From contig NC_092574.1 in the NCBI RefSeq assembly GCF_037975245.1, forward strand, positions 1,320,001 through 1,384,000: DNA of 64,000 nt. Reading direction: 5' to 3'. The notes below the pieces were generated by a model, which searched no databases, was not told the DNA's origin, and worked only from the letters and a program-made list of their open reading frames with translations. Source of the stretch: Apostichopus japonicus (lineage: Eukaryota > Echinodermata > Holothuroidea > Aspidochirotida > Stichopodidae). Below are positions 1-12,817 of this stretch, piece by piece. The position numbers and the translations under genes were made by a program. Numbering within the stretch: position 1 is the first letter of the stretch; the number at the start of each line of letters is the position of its first letter.

Positions 1-576
1 GTCCCTTTTTGCTACATTTGATTTGAAATTCATACTGCGATAACAAACATGCAAATCAAAAGCACAGAATAGACCAAAATAAATCCTTTATTTTTCACTT
101 TATTTTAAACAATGGCAATTTATACATTTGTTCTTATATTGACTTACTCTTTGTGTTGTATTATCGGGTGATATAAGTTTTAAGTGCATTTGTACATTGG
201 AGCTCGTAAACATTCCCATGCAACATAGGTTAAACCTTGGGTTTCATTTGAACAAGTGAAATTTGATACAAAAAAAAAACTAAAATTGTTTCTTTCACTG
301 TAAAATGTAGCCTTTCAATTCTGTAGAGTTTGCCAGTAAACCAGGCCTGAAATATGTGACTAACAGGGCAAGAGTTTGATGATGTTTAAATTCCTGGTCA
401 CAGTGAGGTCATCCCTTTTACAATACTATTTTAAAAAGCTGATATAAAAGCCTTATATTGTTGTTGTTTTTATGACAATTATATTTTTTTCAGGGGGTGG
501 CTATAGATACTAAGTCAGTTTTAACATACATACATTAATCGTTCCAATTAAGTTTCCAATACTAGGCCAGTAAAGT

Positions 577-935
577 GTTCCCCTCCCCTTTGGAAAATTT
601 TTCGTTTTGAAACGTCCTTAGATGGAATCTGGTGTATATTTTAAGTCAAATTTGATTTGCCGACGGATCTGGAAGTGGTGTCTGAAATGGGGGAGGGGTG
701 TAAGGGGAGGGGGTGTCCCCCTCCCCTTTGGAAAATTTTTAGTTTTGAAACGTCCTTAGATGCAATCTGGTGTATATTTTAAGTCAAATTTGATTTGTCG
801 ACGGATCTGGAAGTGGTGACTGAAATGGGGGAGGGGTCTAAGGGTACGGGGTCTACCCCTCCCCTTTGGAAAATTTTTAGTTTTGAACGTCCTGAGATGC
901 AATCTGGTGCATATTTTAAGTCAAATTTGGCACGG
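577..935. repeat. 138-bp tandem repeat, about 2.6 copies
   Basis: The CTTTGGAAAATTTTT block recurs at 588, 726 and 864, exactly 138 bp apart, with the following 'GTTTTGAA..CGTCCT' and 'GACGGATCTGGAAGTGGTG' blocks preserved. G/C-rich purine tracts join the units. It is part of a repetitive element whose right end looks hAT-like (see 936-1101). The open frame that runs through it is a by-product. Confidence 0.85.
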
Positions 936-1101
936 AAGAAGCTCCCGTTCTCCTTTTCTCTATTCAGCTTTCCTTCTTTCTTCCCCTTCCGCTCTCTTCA
1001 CCTTTTCTCCTTTTGCCGACAGACCCAAAATTTGCCGACAGCGACCAAATTATTGGGGGGGGGGTGTGACACCCCCACACCCCCCGCTCGCTACGCCCCT
1101 G
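936..1101 (+). mobile_element. right end of an hAT-like miniature element
   Basis: The sequence runs through a pyrimidine-rich stretch and a G/C run to CGCTCGCTACGCCCCTG at 1085-1101. That is the inverse of the CAGGGGCGTAGC-type terminus seen in related elements in this window. The left end was not identified with confidence, so the whole element may include the 138-bp tandem array just upstream. Confidence 0.45.
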
Positions 1102-3900
1102 GGTATGTAGCTATAAAGCCCCAACCCGAAGGAAACTTTACACCACCGTGTTCTATGCTTTCAAGCTCTTGAACATGGAAGGTTAGGGGGACTTATTTGT
1201 GGCCGATCTCCTCATATTGAAATCAATCAAGGAGAGAAATTCGTGATTGCGACGAAAATGTTATGTATGGCTATATGTTCAGACAATACCAATTACAAGG
1301 CTGGGTAAACCAAATGACCTTTAAAGTATGAGTTACTCTGATGTGACCATAATGACTGAAGATTTACTAGCATACGGTATTAATCAATACATTGTTGCAT
1401 GCAATGATCAAAAGTTAAGAAGTGTCGAATTCCGAACGCTACACGAGATTACAATTTTACCCCTGTTGTGGTATCTTTTCTCATTCCGTGATTTCTTTTG
1501 TCTGTGCTAATTAGTTTCTTACACATGGTGTTATGTTAATGTTAATGAGGGCAGCAGATAAAAGCTGAGATATCCTTAATCCACTCTAGCGCGAAATGAC
1601 ATGTTATAGTTAACTGCGTCTGTAAGATGAGTCCAGAAATACTAGACAAACGAGAAACTATATACCCGTTATTACCATAGTAACACTAGAAAACCTGAAG
1701 AAACCCATGCATGAATGAATTTGACTTGCGTAAACCAACAGTGGCGGGAACACGAGTTAAATTTCTAGCCTCACACCAGAAAAAACGTCACATGAACCTT
1801 GCAAGATGTTCTCGGAGACAGCCCCATGGTCAAATCAAGTGGAACCTATACATTAAAGTAACTCTCTAAATGTTTTTGGTAACATTTCAACTATTGAACA
1901 TTGTGGTCCTACTAGTAACTCCGTCAAATATATGAAATAGTGAAGAAGAAACTTGAACAATTCCCGATTAGCTTTACTCATGTGAGCAGTACAAAAACAT
2001 CACTCGCTGGTCGTACAAGTTAGGTTTTTTGTTAATATCAATATTCAATATTAAGTGTTAATGATGCACAATAAGGGGAAATCCTGAATTATTTAGAACA
2101 ATCTTGAAAAAAGTCCACTTCGACTTGGTCTTTAGTTTTTCAAAGGAAACATAGAGATAGACAAACTAAATGAACTATTAATGTCTCAGCGTCGACATTA
2201 TATTTAAAACATCAAGACAGAAATGATATAGTAAATGCCGTTGCATCGGTCATATAACAGCGTATCCCATAACGCCATAGTCCTTTCATTACAGGCAGAT
2301 ATGGGAAGAGAAATATACGGGTATAAATCAAGAAAAAGCTCAGTTAAATCGCAATCACTATTTTAATTACATTTGTCAATGCACCGATGTGAACTTTATA
2401 ATCGGTTGACACTGCGGGTGAACCGCTGCCACGTATAGTTTCTGGGAAGACTGACGCGATTACAGGCTTGGTAAACCGTGCATAACCAAAATGTATACAG
2501 GTTCGCAGAAACTTGGTAAGAGTCAAAGAATAATATAATGTGTGCATACATATGGTTTTCTACTATCAAGTATTTGCCAAAGGGCAAAGCAGAGTTGAAG
2601 GCGCCCACAGATATTCCGAGTTATTGCCGGGTGGCTTGTCGCCGTGATAGTCGGAAAATGACTCTGAGACCCAAGAAAGTGAAATCGTAGGCGATATGAA
2701 GATACTGAAGACTTTTCTTCGACTTTTCCCGTTCCCGTTTTCACGTTGGGATAGCTACTGTCATGCTTATGGGATCGTTTTACTGTTCTCTTGGGAGAAA
2801 TTATTGTGCTTTTTTATTTTATTATTATTGTTACCACTACTAACATTTGATTCTAGTTTTACTGACATGCCTGGGCTTTATGACCCATCACGGAAACGAG
2901 TGTAGATAAGTTGGAAAGGGGGGGGGGGGGGGGAATCATTCTCGGGAAGAGTCATAATTGCAGATATTGCAAAAATCATGTTGACAACATATACAGTTTT
3001 CTTCGTTGCAGCTATTAATTAAATTCTTTAAATATGTTATTGCTGATATAATTTCGGGGGAAAAGAGCATTACTATAATTAATGAAAAGGTACGTTATTG
3101 TTCATTACCGTGGGCACAGCAGCCACATCAGCTAAACCACCAAAGACTTCACAAAAATACAAACAACATACTTCTAACTTATCGGTAATATGTCTAAAAA
3201 TGACAGAGAGATCAATAACTACACCACAACACCACCGAAGATTATAACAATTAGGCAAAACAACTTCAAAATAGTTCCGTAAAGACACATGGAAGTGACT
3301 CATTGATACCTTACTCAGCATATCTCATTATAATGATAACAACAGATAGCAATGGTATCTAATTGAATAATAATAATAATAACCCGCACAATTACTTCAT
3401 TAGAATACTAACTATGGAACATCCTTTTAGATGTACATATGACATATATGCATTCCATGACAATAATAACAATGGCATACATATCATATGAAGTATAATG
3501 CAATGAAATATACATCCCGTTATAGTAATTTTGCAAACTTAAATAAGAATGGACAGGTGACATTATCAGCAAACGAAATGAGTAATCAACCAGGCATTGT
3601 ATTAAGTACATCTTATTGAAACTATAAATATACACATATGCCTATACCTATTTACAAGCTACCCTGCTATTTTTATATAGTTGGTAATTTATGAACTATC
3701 TCACAAGGAATGACAAAGAGACCGTAAACCATGATTTAAATATAACGGGACCCTCGACGCGGGGTGGTCCCTGACGTCCCTACACAATAGTAACGGCCCG
3801 CGGTCATGAAATGATATATTAGTGGACTATGTAATTCTAATATATCCGTTTAACATTTAGAGAAATAACAACATAAATTGGTCTAAACATAAAGCGAAGA
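1102..3900. other. non-coding stretch, no gene recognised
   Basis: Short open frames exist but none shows a recognisable protein. A run of G at 2918-2932 and short AT-rich tracts are the only notable sequence features. A GGTAAG donor-like site at about 2515 on the plus strand has no convincing open exon before it. Confidence 0.4.
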
Positions 3901-3910
3901 TAGAACTTAC

Positions 3911-3928
3911 TTCAATTGCTTTCATCAT
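3911..3928 (-). CDS. possible tiny first coding exon (MMKAIE)
   Basis: The minus strand reads ATG ATG AAA GCA ATT GAA followed by a perfect GTAAGT donor. It sits about 100-150 bp downstream of a promoter-like cluster. Downstream exons, which would lie below position 3900, were not recognised, so the product is unknown. This is a signal-based candidate without protein support. Confidence 0.35.
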
Positions 3929-4039
3929 GTTACCCTTGCTGATGATTACGGAGTTTCTCAAAATATCTCAAAGTAGTACACTCTCCTGTGATTGCGTTCT
4001 ATCTGTCAGTTCAATGCAGCTAACAAATGTACTTCTCTT

Positions 4040-4130
4040 AGCGAAGCGCCTTCTTTTATGTCACACTCATTGGCTGATACACACTTTGACGTCACTGGAA
4101 AAGGCCGCTGCTACAGCTTCCGGTTGGTTC
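4040..4130 (-). promoter_or_regulatory. promoter-like cluster: CRE, CCAAT box and TATA-like element
   Basis: Reading the minus strand, a perfect cAMP-response palindrome TGACGTCA is followed by AGCCAATGAG (CCAAT box) and then CATAAAAG (TATA-like). All lie within about 70 bp and in the canonical order. An ETS-like CTTCCGG on the plus strand lies just beyond. The cluster points at the start codon at 3928. These are motif matches only. Confidence 0.45.
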
Positions 4131-5104
4131 TTGTTGCTTAGTTGTCAATCCATAGAAATGGTAACCACGTTCGTTGATTTACACAGAAATGCAGGGGATG
4201 GTAACTAACGAGAAATATTGAAAACAGGGAATGCTTCAAAGACGAGACAATTTGATTTCACCTTTGAACGTTTAAATCCACGAGTATTATTCTGATCGTC
4301 GATATCGATAAGTATGATTTCATTTCCTTTTATCGGACTTGATTTAGTACGAAAGAACTACACTAAAGAGAGGTTACAATACAGACATAACAAAACTATT
4401 CATATTAAACTGTTTGATATAGCGGATTGGAATTGATATATTTACTTCGATTAGTCTAATATAATATAATGAAATAATGATAATGAAATAATGGCTACTC
4501 AGCTACGAAATATAGACATGATTAGTGAAGAGAAGAGCATTGAAAACAAAGATATATCTGCTTATCGTATAATTCATTTGTCTTTGTGAATCTCGGATTG
4601 TCTTTTCCATGTAAACTTGAAGGTTTAAATTTTAACAAACCCTTCAACGGTTAACTAACTTATACGAATCACGGAATATATATATATAGACCCTCAAACC
4701 TGTAGGGTGCTTGGGTTACAGAGGAATGGGCTGGGGGTATGGGGTGAGAGGAAGAGGAAGGGTTATCCTGCAAGGTGTAATCCCCTTTCTCCATTGAATG
4801 CCAAAAACGACCAGTGATAAACCCTTGATTACATACTTTGTTCTATTTGGGTAATGAAGCTAAACAATTACAAGATGTCGGGTTTTTTTTTATGTGGGTG
4901 CAGCCCTGGGGTGTCTTTATAGATAAGTCTAGATAGGGAACGAAAACTGCACCTCCACATTTTCTTCTTGTATATTTATTTACCTCCATACGTTGCACGT
5001 TTACCTGTCTGCATCATGAATATTTATAATATCGCGATCAGAAGAATAAAAGGGTTAAATGTTACAAATAACCTGTAATCGAACAACTCCTCCACCTCCT
5101 ACCA

Positions 5105-5745
5105 CGTAGTGGTAGTATTAGTAGTATGGTAGTAGTAGTGGTAGTAGGCCTACGAAATGTAGAAGTAGTAGTGTTAATTATAGTAGTGATAGTAGTTGTA
5201 GTAGTGGTGGTAGTAGTAGTGATAGTAGTTGTAGTAGTGGTGGTAGTAGTAGTGATAGTAGTTGTAGTAGTGGTGGTAGTAGTAGTGATAGTAGTTGTAG
5301 TAGTGGTGGTAGTAGTAGTGATAGTAGTTGTAGTAGTGGTGGTAGTAGTAGTGATAGTAGTTGTAGTAGTGGTGGTAGTAGTAGTGATAGTAGTTGTAGT
5401 AGAGGTAGTAGTAGTGGTAGTAATATTAGTAGTGGTGGTGTGAGTAGTATTATTGGTGGTATAAGTAGTAGTAGCAGTGGTAGTATTAGACTTAGTGTTA
5501 ACATTAGTAGTAGTGGTAGTAGTAGTACTAGTAGTAGTAGTTGTAGTAGTAGTGGTGGTAGTAGTAGTAGTAGTAGTGGTGGTGGTGTTGGTTGTAGTAG
5601 TGGTAGTATTGGTAGAAGTAGTGGTAGTGATAGTAGTGGTAGTAGTGGTGATAGTAGTGGTAGTAATAGTAGTGGTAGTAGTGGTGGTAGTAGTGGTAGA
5701 AGTAGTAGTAGTAGTAATAGCAGTAGTAGTATTATTATTTATGAT
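5105..5745. repeat. GTA/GTG trinucleotide repeat with 33-bp higher-order unit
   Basis: About 640 bp of imperfect (GTA)n/(GTG)n. Between about 5185 and 5400 a 33-bp unit (GATAGTAGTTGTAGTAGTGG plus GGTAGTAGTAGT) repeats about six times almost without change. The flanks are degenerate. It is open in several frames on both strands, giving runs of Val, Ser or Leu, as expected for a stop-free trinucleotide repeat rather than for a gene. Confidence 0.95.
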
Positions 5746-5769
5746 AATGTAACTTCATTGTTACACTAA

Positions 5770-7180
5770 ATTAAAGCATACGCACTATCTTGTTTTCTAT
5801 GATATAAGCTATGCAACCGCTGGCATTTCCCTTTATTCTAACCCTTTGTCTGAACAACCGATGACTATGGTTCTCTTTTGTTCGACAACTGGTGATAGGA
5901 ATTTCTTTTGTCCCAAGTGTTACCAGTTGTGAGGCCTAGACATGCCCACACCCACATACAAATAAACACCCACGTAAACAAACACATGCAGGTCTACATG
6001 ATTTCTCCCGCGTTTGTGTAGTCTATGCAGTGAATGTTAATTGGTAGGTTCTAAAGTGTACAACACGGTTTAAATGTACAAACATAATTACAAATAGATA
6101 TGTTAACATGGTACCTATTCATAATGTGTACAAGAAGGAAACAATGGGATCCTGTCAACTGAAATTGAAAAAAACAAGCAGTTCAACCACCGTACAAAGA
6201 AAACAAACCCAGTATTTTATTTACAAACCAGTGACCTGTAGTAGGATAAAATTAAGGGAGAAAGTTCAGTTGTAGACAAACACCGTATACACTGCATAGT
6301 TGAATAATTTAATTTAACGGGGATTGAATTGTGAAATATATGCTAAAGTTGAAATAACCGGTTATATGCAGGTTAAATAAACACAGAATATATAATCTAT
6401 CATTGATCGCCATTTCCAATTATCTCAAGACCAATCTTTGGAAAACCATGGTGGTCATTCTTTAAACAAATTGTTAACACGTAGCCAAGACCGGTTGCAG
6501 TACGTTTAACAAGTCCAGCGCACCACTTTGAAGATAAGAAGTACATGGTGTTGAAGTTAGAGAGCGTATTGGACGTCTTTAAGACAGACTCTTGTATAGA
6601 TTCAGTGAAGATGGTGGGAATTGGATGATGTAATGACGTTATTTTCTAATATGATTATAATAATAATTTCAAGAAATTTGATCCTTTAATTCTAAGCCTT
6701 ACAGAACCTGCAATTATCACTTTCAGAGAATTTGTCAAACTTCCGAGAACATTGTGATGCTTCGACATTATAGTCATGTTTGACAATGTCTTGCACAGTA
6801 ATGATACATTTTAAGTCTAAATTTCTTAATGTGCGCTCTGTGGTTTGCTAACTTCCGTATAATATGGATCTGTTTGGTAAAAGCTCATAAGTATTCTTTA
6901 TACCAATTTTCACATCTACAATGTCACAAAGACATATCATCTTCAACACTGACATGTTGTTTTGATTTCACTGCTTACTGAGTGTAACCATCCAACTGAA
7001 TTTACTAAATGCTATACACCAACAACCATACAGGGCCACCTGGATTTCATATCGGCAAGATCATAAGGGAAGTTGGTCTCGAAGTCAACGTCATCTACTT
7101 TACCAGATGTTCACGGAACTGACAAAACAACCAAACACTTCCTGTCTTTGTCTTTGTCTTTCTCCCTTGTTTTTGTTTAT
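5770..7180. other. non-coding stretch, no gene recognised
   Basis: AT-rich sequence with no open frame of interest and no clear repeat. I see nothing that supports a gene here. Confidence 0.4.
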
Positions 7181-7184
7181 TTCG

Positions 7185-7568
7185 TTAAAGGGTGTAAAGA
7201 CTCGCGCAAAAAGAAACGTCTAATGCCGGTAATCTGACCTAGTTGCGAATGAGGTGTAACAGAAGTGTTAGACACCACCATCGATCCCAGAAAATACACA
7301 CACAGCTTGCTACCGTCGGTAATTAGACACTAGTGTACAGTCAGTACACACAGCTGCGGTCAATACCCACAGCACAGTGTATAAACAACTCCCTGGTATA
7401 AACGATACAGCGATGGACATCTCAGGTCCAGCTAAAGATAACAATGTATCACGTTTCATTACTGTTTGCATTTTGTAGCGACACGAAGAAAACGTCAATT
7501 GTAAGCAACAGAAAGTTAACTTTTTCAGATGGCCGCACACGGTTTTGGGGCGAGTCTTCAATGCCTTT
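7185..7568 (+). repeat. dispersed repeat, copy A
   Basis: Highly similar to the inverse complement of 52303-52658, from AAAGGGTGTRAAGACTCGCG to GGGGGCGAGTCTTCAATGC. The two ends are themselves related (AAGACTCGC / GCGAGTCTT), so the element may have short inverted termini. This copy carries a 17-bp insertion relative to copy B (7381-7403). No protein was recognised. Confidence 0.85.
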
Positions 7569-7660
7569 AAATGTGATCAAGTACGTAAGCGCAATGCTGG
7601 CACACCAAAGTTTGTTTTTTCGTAATTACGGTTTTTTAATTTTTTTTTAATTTAAGTTCG

Positions 7661-7758
7661 AAGATTTTCGAAAATCTTTTGGAAATTTCGAAAATCTTTT
7701 CGTACTTTCGAAAATCTATTCGTAATGTCGAAAATCTTTTTGATATTTCGAAAACTTT
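7661..7758. repeat. 22-bp tandem repeat
   Basis: About four to five imperfect copies of a unit around TTTCGAAAATCTTTTCGTA, each containing the palindrome TTTCGAAA. Immediately follows dispersed repeat copy A. Confidence 0.8.
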
Positions 7759-8984
7759 AAAAACAAACTGTTTGTGGCAGCAATACGCTTCCGTAATCAA
7801 GCAAACTCACAACTACCTAGTTGATGTAATTTCCTACGTCCATTCTAAATCACCGTGGTTGGACATCTAGCAATGTAAAAATTCTGCAGGCAAAAAGCCC
7901 ATACCTCATCGGCTTTCAGTCGTCATTTATCTAGTTTGGAAGCTGAACTACTGCGCCACTGTATAACTCTCTATTAGGCCTATACATACTTACAACAAAG
8001 TTTCAGCGGTTAAAGGCAACTTAATTGCATAATGCTTGTTACTGTGCTTCATTACGTAATTATGTCTACAATTTCAGTCATGATATTGTTGAACACAGCA
8101 CTCTCCTTATCCCTCCGCAAATTGACTCTGGAAGCAGTCTAACACTGCTTTCCGTCACTCTCATTTAGGAGCAGTTATAACTACAAGGTTCACAAAGTAA
8201 AAACATGTCTATACGGAATCATGAAATAGTTAAAATACTAATTTGAAGGCCAAACTATATATCTAAAGCTGTATTTAAACTTGACCCAATCCGATGGAAC
8301 CATACTTTTCCCTTTATTTCACCACAATTGCACCATAAAAATGAAATTCTGCAAACGCCTCAGAGGTTTGCTAATAAAAAAAAAAAAGATAAAAAAAAAA
8401 ACAATATATACTTTCTAATTTGTGGGATAGAATTTTTTGTTGTATTCATTGTAATTTCCTGTAGCAAGATCATATTCGTTTTGTAATAGTACGTGTACCC
8501 TGTTGGCATGCAGCTACAAAAGTAAATTCATTTTGGAAGGGCGCCAATGACCAATGGCTTCCCCTCTTCCCCCCTCCCCCACCGACAGGTTCATATGTGT
8601 GTATATTGCCATCCGACGGTATCCACGCGTATAACAAGCAGTGGTCATCCTCGGCGTAGCAGTGCGTTGGGTACAACTTCTGTGCTCGCCCTCTTTTATC
8701 GTCTAAATATTTCTCGAAGTTAAGCTTGAAAGTACGTCAACCTGAGAAGCTCCTTGCCACTTTTAATCGGAATTCGGAAATCATATATCTTCAATAATTT
8801 TACCAACAGGTCACCAAGAAAGTTATTAATTGTCGGTTTGTCTGAGAACTGGGTGTTCATTACCTTGAATGCGAAATCAGTATTGTATGCGGATGTCCGA
8901 CACTTCCCAACCCACTCAATAGGACAGTGTTGCGTAAATCCGTAACTAATTCAATGTATACAATAATATGTATATATATTTAAA

Positions 8985-9035
8985 TATATATATAGTGTTT
9001 TCACTGATTTTCCAACTCATTACAATTTTCATTTA

Positions 9036-9091
<56 letters not shown>

Positions 9092-9170
9092 TATATACTT
9101 ACGACCTTCCTTATACCGGTTTCGAACCTCTGGCCATACAATCAGCGTCCCACACAGAACACATAGCTGT
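8985..9170 (-). mobile_element. fragment of a tRNA-derived SINE flanking a TA microsatellite
   Basis: On the minus strand a box-B-like GGTTCGAAACC occurs near 9120, followed by a (TA)n run at about 9037-9087. Beyond the run comes AAATGAAAATTGTAATGAGT, also found in inverse order next to the tRNA-like block at 48150-48240. No A box is clear, so this is a degraded or partial copy. Confidence 0.5.
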
Positions 9171-9972
9171 ATTGTATGAGGGTACGTTATACACATATGA
9201 TGTCGTATTGAATAGGTAACCAAGAAAGAAAATGTTTGCTATGTACTTCAACTTACGCCATAAAAGGTATCGCCAAAGAAGAATACTGCTTGAACGAAAT
9301 CAAACAAAGGTTGTTGGGATATCTGGTCTAATAAAGCTGGGGTAGGTACAATTGGTAGCTCAAATATTTACACTCACTGACGTAAAGGCCGCTGATTGTG
9401 TATTAACATTAACGTATAGAAGCAAGCCCAACTATCCACTCTATATTACGTGATAGAGATCTCTGTAAAAATGCAGGCTTCTTTTTGCGATATATCTGGG
9501 CTTAACATATTATACATTTGTATGTATTGTACTTTGAATTGATTCAAACGACTTGACTCATGAGTCAGCTAGTCTTGAATAGCTAATTCAGAGTTGGGTC
9601 TCTGTCACTATCTAGTTTTATATCTTTTTTTTTTTTTTTTGGCGAGATATCGGGGATTAAAATTCGATTCTTGGGACCAAACGCTGTCAATATATAACGT
9701 CAGAGTACTTCTATAGGAGGTGAAACCGTATATACTTTTCCATTGTATTTCTTTCCATATATTCGCGGTGACTGCAAACAGTGCTGACATGTGCTGTCAG
9801 TATTTATTCATGTTCAAAACTTCATTATTTTATGCAGCATTTCCAAAACCCGTCTCTATCCCAGAGAAAACAAAATCACATTGTAATAAATAAAAAACAA
9901 AACAACTAATGGTCCGATGGTGTTATGCTTAGACTCGCTCAAGTCTTTTACGAGGTATATTTATTAGATTCT

Positions 9973-10199
9973 CTTGCAAGCAGGAACTCTCGAAAAAGCC
10001 ATCGTTGGCTTATCAAAGCCGCAAGCTGACCGAAGTTTGTCTCTTAGATTCATATTTAACGTCCGTGATTATGAATTGTCAAATGTCAAAAACTCTGTAA
10101 CTGGACGACATAAATTAATCTTGGAGTGACTCGAACTCGGAATCTTATGATTGAAATTCACCGGCGTTAACCTTTGAGCTAACACTGAGTTAACACTCC
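9973..10199 (-). mobile_element. tRNA-derived SINE, minus-strand copy
   Basis: Inverse complement of the SINE at 15560-15780, about 85% similar by eye. The tRNA-like head starts GGAGTGTTAACTCAGTGTTAG (10199 downward) and carries a box B GAGTTCGAGTC. The body with GACGTTAAATATGAATC and the CTGCTTGCAAG tail follow. RNA polymerase III promoters of this kind drive SINE transcription in general. Confidence 0.85.
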
Positions 10200-10904
10200 T
10201 ATTTTGTAACTATTTCTGGAGGTAATTCATCATAAGCATCCATATCGCATATTAGATGAAAGTTGAGTTTGCATACTCCTTTATATAGCTTTTGACATAC
10301 TGATACGATTTTCATCGTTTATGTAAAAATGGCTTTCAATTTATAGCGTAAGTATGTTTAAAAGTAGTGCGCAAGTATGTCCAATATGAACACTGCAGTA
10401 TGCCTGCAACATATGCATTCCCAACGGTAGTATAAATAAAATAATATTAAAAAGACGTGTGACTCCTAATCCACTCCCCAACATAGCGAGCTCAGTTTCA
10501 TCCTAAGTTGGTTCGTTATTATTATTTCTTGGGCATATTTGTTTTCGTCGACTGAGGTGCATGTGTCCTACAATGTCGGTTACGAGCCAGTTTCTTTTTG
10601 TCTTCGGCATACCGAAATATCACAGTATGATACGCGTCTTAGTCCTGACATACTATGTAGATGATATGTCTACATGCATTTAACACTAGATATATCATTT
10701 TAGTTCTAGATATTAATGGCACGTCTCGGTCCTTCGTAATGAACAACCGGTCGAATGCACTTTACATTATTTTGTTAAATTGTAATTTTTTCTTAAGAAT
10801 GATCAATGAGGAATACTAAACACATTGACTCGATCACATCATAAATGTTATCATAATTCATAGAAGTAACGTGATGTAATGATCACGAACCCAGAGGAAG
10901 GTTG

Positions 10905-10990
10905 TAAAACCAGGGAGGTGTTATAGAATAACGACTCCCTGGTTTAACCAAGGAGTTGTTATGGAACAACTCCCTGGTTTAACCAAGGCT
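10905..10990. repeat. nested hairpins built from ACTCCCTGGTT
   Basis: ACCAGGGAGG at 10910 pairs with ACTCCCTGGT at about 10950. A second stem follows, formed by AACCAAGGAGTTGTT and AACAACTCCCTGGTT around a 4-base loop. The same core recurs at 7387, 11912, 46470 and 47587. Confidence 0.75.
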
Positions 10991-11854
10991 AAAGCTGTCA
11001 TCGATTGGCCTAAAGTCATTGTAAGCTCTTGGTTTAAATAAATACTGCTCTGAAGTTGGGGCCACGAGAAGGTATTTCTACCTCTTTGGCTAGAATGCCC
11101 TGTCCACTTAGAGACTTAGTTTGACTTTGCATTGGCAGAACAGAACAAACTGTATCAGTAAATATAATAATCGTATGAAAAGATCACCACTTGACTTATT
11201 CAAACACTCTTTAGTGAACACTCTACACTCTCGAGGTAACAATCGTGGCTCCATCTGTCAATGCGGTATGTAGTCAAGTAATAGTGTCATGACGCTACCT
11301 TCGAGTTGAACACTCGTTTGAGAGTTCAAACAAAATAAATTTCAAACCCCCTTTCCACGGAGCAACGAAAATCGCTAATAGACATTGTCTAGCTATACTT
11401 TGGATTCCACGCCCTGGCCTAAGGAGCCTCTTCGGCAGCTGTTTGTTGTGTACTTATTTGTTTATTTATGTGTCTCTTCGTTTGTAGTTGTTGTTTGCAA
11501 ACATGAACATCAATTACTATTTATGATTTCAGTATCCAACTAAAAGCGAATAAGTCAGTCAGAAGGGGTCAATTAGTGAAAATTTGTAGGCCGCATATTA
11601 TGTATGTATATGTCCCGTCGTTTTACTGCTGGATACATCCACGCGCATAGTGCTAGTACTGACCAATATTCTATTCTGGACTGTTGCTATAACTATCAGG
11701 ATTAGCCCCTTAACGGTTCCCCATATTTTTCCCCCCAGTAGAGTTCGGTGTATTTATCATGAAGGGGCGTGTCTAACAAGGTTTACGTTCAACGCGATAG
11801 CGCACTCAAAACGCTCTAGCTAACAACCTAGTTTACGATGTTACCATGCTTCAT

Positions 11855-11918
11855 TCAATCATGGAGCTATCTGTTTATAGCTCCATGATTCAATCAGGGA
11901 GCAGCTCCCTGGTTGAAT
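11855..11918. repeat. two adjacent hairpins
   Basis: A perfect 14-bp stem AATCATGGAGCTAT / ATAGCTCCATGATT encloses a 6-base loop at 11857-11890. Next comes the near-perfect palindrome CAGGGAGCAGCTCCCTGG. Both look like terminal palindromes left by a transposing element, or like foldback structures. No RNA family was recognised. Confidence 0.75.
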
Positions 11919-12817
11919 GGAGGTTAGGTGTAGAACTAACGTTTAATTTGTACGTATATACATACTTCAGAGTCAATAGAAAATTGTAACATGGTCACGC
12001 ACTCATTAGAACTGATTTTACTATAAATTTGAGATCAATTCCAGACTCAGTAAATTGCAGAGAATCTTGTTGAAATATCATAGATTTGAAATAAGTATTG
12101 GAATAAAAATAAGTGCTTGCCTAGGAAGTTACTGTGATGCACGTTGCAGTCATTGACACATTGAAAATTCTAGTTTAGAACGGGGTGGAGGAAGGAGGGG
12201 GGTCTATTTATTTGAACCCCAATATGGGTTGGCTTTCCTGTCAGTACACCCAGGAAAAAAAAAACCCAGTTATAACTGGAAATTGGTGACTAATTTCAAC
12301 TGTTACCAATTAGTTTCTCCTGGGCATATGGAATACATCACTGGGAGTTACAAGCTATCAGCTATACCCCACCAAAACATTTTTTGCCTGTTTTTGTTTT
12401 CTCGACTGTATATGCCAAGCTCGTATAACCAACACTGAAGAACACACTCTTCCACGACTGCACGTTACAGTCATTGCCAAACTGAGAATTCTTCGTTGCG
12501 ATAGCGCAACAAAGCCACATCATCAAAGGCCGATCAATGTTTATCATAATCTGACAACGGTCAAATCGTCATACTTATAAGATCGGTAAAATTCTGTTAA
12601 TGCACATTTAGGCCTACCTGTTATCGTGGAAATGCAGCTAGGCCTTCCTCGGTCTCCATCTCCGCCATCCATGGCATGCATAAAGATACGCGCACGATGG
12701 TTTTACATAGTACATGTTTGTGTACACTGTACGAACAGTATTATGCGGCGTCAAATCTTGCCGCCAAGAAAAGTTCAGTGCACGCATGGGTACTACGATG
12801 CGCCCCTTTATGATAGC

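Noticed and set aside
795-1172. 125-codon plus-strand open frame
   Set aside because: It runs across a 138-bp tandem repeat and a pyrimidine-rich element end. Composition and repeat structure explain it.
5126-5769. Open frames of 90-109 codons on both strands encoding Val, Ser or Leu runs
   Set aside because: They are the inevitable result of a stop-free trinucleotide repeat, not genes.
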